This document shows, piece by piece, positions 61,501 through 64,000 of a stretch of 64,000 nt of DNA. Every line of letters starts with the position of its first letter. Position 1 is the stretch's first letter. The notes under the pieces were generated by a model that saw only the letters and a list, made by a program, of their open reading frames with translations, had not been told where the DNA came from and searched no databases. The translations under genes were made by a program, and so were the position numbers. Source of the stretch: Actinomadura luzonensis (GTDB lineage: Bacteria; Actinomycetota; Actinomycetes; Streptosporangiales; Streptosporangiaceae). The DNA is taken from the NCBI RefSeq assembly GCF_022664455.2, contig NZ_JAKRKC020000001.1, positions 3,167,001 to 3,231,000 of the forward strand. The letters are read 5' to 3'.

Positions 61501-62299
61501 CTCCTACTCCGCGGGCCAGGGCAACGAGCCGTACGACGAGGTCAGCAACTTCACCCTGGGCACCCGCGGCTCGACCTGCCACCGGTCGAAGGCCGACGCC
61601 TACGCGCGGCTGGTCCGGTGGCCCGGCTCGGCGGCCACCATCGAGAACGAGGCGCGCGCCGGCGCCGGCACCACCAGCTTCGCGTTGCTGGCCTGCTCGG
61701 GCGCGCAGACCAAGCACGTCACGGGCGACGCCTACGCCAACGGCGAGCCGCCGCAGATCGACCAGGGCTACCTGAACGCCGGCACCGACCTGGTGACCAT
61801 GACGATCGGCGGCAACGACGTGGGCTTCTCCGACATCATCAACCGCTGCACCACGACCCTCGACTGCCGCGACCCCAGCACCGAGCAGGCGATCACCGGC
61901 GTCGAGGGCACCCTGGCCGGCACGTACGAGAAGATCCACCAGCAGGCGCCGAACGCCCGCATCATCGTCCTCGGCTACCCGCACCTGTTCGACCCGCAGA
62001 AGGAGGCGCCGCTGACCTGCCTCAGCTCCGTGCGGATCGGCCAGCTCGACGCCCTGTGGCTCAACGAGATGACCGACAAGATGAACGGCGTCATCGCGGC
62101 CGCCGTCGCCCGCGCGCGCCAGCAGGGGGCGGCCATCTCCTTCGTCGACCCGGTGCCGGCCTTCACCGGCCACGCGATCTGCGACGACGACCCGTACGTG
62201 CGCGCCGTGGACGTCACCACCGACGGAGCCTCCTACCACCCCAACCCCGAGGGCCAGCGGGCCTACGCCGCGCTGGTGCAGTCCGAGCTGGACGGCTGA
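58568..62299 (+). CDS. Giant exported protein: transglycosylase-like domain fused to SGNH hydrolase
   Basis: The 1243-residue protein starts with a signal peptide (about 1-26). Residues about 40-400 look like a beta-propeller-type region. A lysozyme/SLT-like segment follows (about 470-660) with FLGIMSQETNLWQATG, SDCGYGITQITDGM and AIWAYNSGF, where Glu in SQET is the candidate catalytic acid. A Cys-rich stretch (about 715-800) and a golvesin/CBM-like beta domain (about 810-965, WVDLGVFQLGSGANVSL) lead to a C-terminal SGNH esterase (about 975-1243): VALGDSYSAGQGN, GGNDVGF and DGASYHPNPEGQ. It may cleave glycan strands and remove acyl groups from the wall; substrate is inferred. Confidence 0.88.
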   Translation: MNLIRALGPVMAAALLSAGLTLPADAAPPPGPDAPEPSAASSSVAPSERDRVLAADWRTSPDLAWTTDGDASGFHVLVAEERTGYAWRTLATLSEPGFDTDRWIGNVCFTASGGKAVAVYAPRAFTNQAALFDRGAFTALIDVPTGKVTKLPVRSTLAYFNPGCGQGERSVLTQAKGGAEPGGGPARTRLSVLDAASGRLAAPVERPGQVTSAVPVRGGIVAATGSSLQLLPARGEPRELAAAASVPFRLAADGAGGVVFMEHQGDVARVRRVPVAGGAAAELASGPLTGVDVSPGTGGRVFLTGRLTPARPLPASVTRVDVPAGSRLSTHGRLAVLPQQRPSMGGGAEPSQEWVRSMTSQRPGEPQVVTLSTRITATGRDAAFTVGVTDGEPATASRTVAAAASSSTGTVDTGAYCSVPRNDPRTQVYQPTPRQVEWAADQAVVGNLAMLRPDDWKRSGLSQWRPQGEFPPLPLAGGGRVPVQVFLGIMSQETNLWQATGHVLPGSTGNPLVGNYYGRELYNDDPADDWVIDWDRSDCGYGITQITDGMRKQGHERPCKPDENFCEVALPSWQQREIAVDYATNISAGLRILQDKWNQTRNAGLIHSDGDPKWLENWIFAIWAYNSGFHPDQHDGSPWGVGWANNPANPVYPANRHFFNINPHDPAEPQLWPYQEKVIGFAAYSISTPDGPGFRPAWWISDQDRDAAKPPVMTFCDPGKNDCDYGDKAAPCKHKDASGQYDLKCWWHTPTWYRFCGNGVCGHELLRFGTSYPEQPDGTHYAPDCSLDGFPSGTVIVDDVPSSVPIVRAGCTRTWGDQGSFTLYFNEVDPGPYVSRVDFHQLGGGFGDHLWFTHTHDATDPGQLRFGVTGIWRPPGSVTGWTRIKVHIPERGAHTQLADYVIDPGGGAPTQHRIVGQHWQKNIWVDLGVFQLGSGANVSLSNLTRRGEGREWDWDIAFDAMAFVPTGKPKVDYVALGDSYSAGQGNEPYDEVSNFTLGTRGSTCHRSKADAYARLVRWPGSAATIENEARAGAGTTSFALLACSGAQTKHVTGDAYANGEPPQIDQGYLNAGTDLVTMTIGGNDVGFSDIINRCTTTLDCRDPSTEQAITGVEGTLAGTYEKIHQQAPNARIIVLGYPHLFDPQKEAPLTCLSSVRIGQLDALWLNEMTDKMNGVIAAAVARARQQGAAISFVDPVPAFTGHAICDDDPYVRAVDVTTDGASYHPNPEGQRAYAALVQSELDG

Positions 62300-62320
62300 A
62301 CCGGAAGGCGAGTACGAACC

Positions 62321-63280
62321 ATGCCGAACCTCTTCGCGCGCCCGCTGGCGGCGCTCGCCCTGCTGCTGACCCTCGCCCAGCCGGCCTGGCCCGCCACGGC
62401 CGCCACGGCGCCCGGCGTCGTCGAGACGGTGGTGAAGGAGGGGCGCGTCCTCGATCTCACCATCACCTCGCCGCTGATCAACGTCCCCGGCAGGGTGCGG
62501 CTGCTGCTGCCGCCCGGCTACAGCAAGGACGCGGCCGGCCGGTGGCCGGTGCTCTGGCTGCTGCACGGCGGCGGCGGCTCGTACACGGACTGGGACGTGA
62601 AGGGCGCGGTGGACGCGATCGTGGGCGACCGCCAGGTCCTGGTGGTGATGCCCGACAGCGGCCCCTGCTCGGGCTACGTGGACTGGAAGGACCCGTCCCT
62701 CCCGCCGCGCAAGTGGGAGTCCTTCCACATGGGCGAGCTGTACGACCTGCTGCGGAACGAGTACCGCGCCGGCGACCAGCAGGCCATCGCGGGCCTCTCC
62801 ATGGGGGGCGGCGGCGCCGTCGGGTACGCCGAGCACTATCCCGGCAGGTTCCGGGCGGCCGCCTCCTTCAGCGGCGCGCTCGACCTCGACTATCCCGGCG
62901 GTCCCGGCCTGCCCGCGATGGTCGCGATCCAGAGCGGGGCGACGGCGTGCGGCGTCACCGTCGAGCAGATCTACGGCCCCGTCGGCGGCGCGTACTGGAA
63001 CCGGTACAACCCCGCGCGCAACGCCGAGGCGCTGCGCGGGACCCGGCTCTACATCGCCACCGGTGACGGCCAGGCGGGCACGGACGCGTCAGGGGCGGGC
63101 AATCCCGTGCTGGTGGACGTGGTCGAGCAGTCGGTGTACGGGATGGCCGCGCGGTTCACCGACCAGCTGGGCGAGCTGGACATCCCCGCCCGGGTGCACT
63201 TCAAGCCGTTCCACCGGCACGACTGGGTCAACTGGCAGGGCGAGCTGCGGCGCTCGCTGGACTTCCTGCTCCGCCCCTGA
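62321..63280 (+). CDS. Secreted esterase (antigen-85/esterase D-like alpha/beta hydrolase)
   Basis: A signal peptide (about 1-28) precedes an alpha/beta hydrolase: VLWLLHGGGGSYTDW, VVMPDSGPCSGY, nucleophile Ser in AGLSMGGGGAVGYA and a C-terminal His in PFHRHDWVNWQGEL. The order and the DWKDPSLPPRKWE spacing match antigen-85/FrmB-like carboxylesterases and mycolyl-transferase relatives. It follows the transglycosylase-SGNH gene after 21 bases, so it is probably in its operon. A role in removing or transferring acyl groups of envelope glycans is possible. Confidence 0.88.
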   Translation: MPNLFARPLAALALLLTLAQPAWPATAATAPGVVETVVKEGRVLDLTITSPLINVPGRVRLLLPPGYSKDAAGRWPVLWLLHGGGGSYTDWDVKGAVDAIVGDRQVLVVMPDSGPCSGYVDWKDPSLPPRKWESFHMGELYDLLRNEYRAGDQQAIAGLSMGGGGAVGYAEHYPGRFRAAASFSGALDLDYPGGPGLPAMVAIQSGATACGVTVEQIYGPVGGAYWNRYNPARNAEALRGTRLYIATGDGQAGTDASGAGNPVLVDVVEQSVYGMAARFTDQLGELDIPARVHFKPFHRHDWVNWQGELRRSLDFLLRP

Positions 63281-63372
63281 CGGCCCCGGTGGTCAGGGCG
63301 ACCATCCGGTTCGCGCGCAGGGCGGGCAGCTTGGGGCGTTCTTCGGCGTGCACATGACGATCTCCGTGCCGT

Positions 63373-64000
63373 TCAGCCGGCGCCGGCGAGGAGGCGTTCG
63401 CGGCCGACGGCGGCCGCGGCCGTCCGCCAGCCGAGGACGCAGAAGAGCAGCAGGGCCGCTGCGGCGACGAGGGCCGTCGGCGGGGTGGCCGGGATGACGC
63501 GGTAGGCGACCAGCGTCGTCACCGCGACGCCCGGCAGGCTCAGCAGCACGGCGACCTGCCCGGCGACCCGGGGATCGCGGGCGCGGGCCGAGACGGTGAT
63601 GCCGATCCAGATGGACGAGAGCGCCAGCGGCGGGGTGAACAGGAGCTGGGCGAGCAGCCCAGGGCCGCTGACGAACGCCGCCGCCACCGCCGGGTGCGCG
63701 AACAGCTCGGTGGCGGCCAGGAAGAGCGCGAAGACGCCGTAGGCGACGCCGAGCGACGGGACGAGCGCCGCCAGGGCCTTGCCCAGCAGCAGCTCGGCGC
63801 GGCTGATCGGGGTGGTGAGCACGGGTTCGAGCGTGCCCTGCAGCCGCTCCCCCACGACCGCGTACGCGGCCGGCGCGGCGGGCACCAGCACCGGGATGCC
63901 CAGCATGTAGAGCAGGGCGGGCTGGTGCCCCAGCGCGGTCGCGGCCGAGGGCGGCAGCGTGAAGACCTGGACGAGCGGCGGGATGACGAACATCACCGGA
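63373..64000 (-). CDS. ABC-2 type transporter permease, partial (5' end outside window)
   Basis: About 209 residues of the C-terminal part of a permease: PPLVQVFTLPPSAATAL, VLVPAAPAAYAVVGERLQGTLEPVLTTPISRAEL, a typical ABC-2 signature, then four or more membrane helices to the stop at 63373. The gene extends beyond 64000. The ATP-binding partner is not in the window. It is convergent with the secreted esterase; the 92 bases between them show no gene. Confidence 0.85.
   Translation of the reverse strand, partial: PVMFVIPPLVQVFTLPPSAATALGHQPALLYMLGIPVLVPAAPAAYAVVGERLQGTLEPVLTTPISRAELLLGKALAALVPSLGVAYGVFALFLAATELFAHPAVAAAFVSGPGLLAQLLFTPPLALSSIWIGITVSARARDPRVAGQVAVLLSLPGVAVTTLVAYRVIPATPPTALVAAAALLLFCVLGWRTAAAAVGRERLLAGAG

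Noticed and set aside
56150..62836. Minus-strand reading frame of over 2200 codons opposite the secreted-protein genes
   Set aside because: It lies entirely opposite well-supported genes with signal peptides and catalytic motifs. Its translation is Arg/Gly/Val/Ala/Asp-rich without fold signatures, the usual mirror of GC-rich codon bias.

Overview
This 64 kb window is chromosomal DNA of a high-GC, spore-forming-type actinomycete. The GC-rich codon use, GTG starts, many two-component systems and secreted hydrolases, a kdpFABCD operon and a PP2C-type response regulator all fit; a Streptosporangiales genus such as Nonomuraea is my best guess, but that is inference. I saw no rRNA, tRNA, CRISPR array, transposase or phage gene.

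Layout. 1-1016: 3' part of guaA. 1.0-5.1 kb: a membrane protein and a regulator-phosphatase / CHASE3 histidine kinase / CheY-like set. 5.1-13.0 kb (minus strand): a GshA/YbdK-type ligase, then a cell-surface glycan set (GT-C-like membrane protein, NodB deacetylase, methyltransferase, GT2 glycosyltransferase, truncated membrane protein), a CRP-like regulator and a membrane protein. 13-14.2 kb: two broken genes. 14.2-23.0 kb: NDH-2-like flavoprotein, fructosamine-kinase-like kinase, a LuxR two-component pair, a beta-lactamase-fold hydrolase, a FAD monooxygenase with its TetR regulator, and tsaC/sua5. 23.0-25.3 kb: gene debris around an imine-reductase-like gene.

25.3-33.0 kb is an arsenic-type island: three ArsR-family regulators, an ArsO-like flavin monooxygenase, a second flavoprotein carrying CCG at both ends, remnants of an MFS transporter and of another ArsO, an 80-residue peptide with four CCG motifs that is translationally coupled (ATGA) to a cytoplasmic M28-family peptidase, and an ArsM-like methyltransferase fused to a GNAT acetyltransferase. 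No arsenite efflux pump or arsenate reductase is visible. The peptide-peptidase pair, together with vicinal cysteines on neighbouring proteins, is the best candidate here for an undescribed system: a thiol-rich arsenic-binding, or possibly post-translationally modified, peptide.

33-46 kb: a truncated HxlR regulator, a small secreted protein, an SDR/MarR divergent pair, a second LuxR two-component system, a secreted lipase-like hydrolase, a TetX-like monooxygenase, a GH44 glycanase, an XRE/SDR divergent pair, and a hydrolase / GbsR-type regulator / methyltransferase operon with a strong palindromic operator. 46.4-53.8 kb: the potassium-uptake operon kdpFABCD with one further tiny membrane ORF and no kdpE. 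53.9-63.3 kb: six consecutive exported proteins, including a subtilase with three tandem C-terminal repeats and a 1243-residue transglycosylase-like/SGNH fusion. The window ends inside an ABC-2 permease gene.
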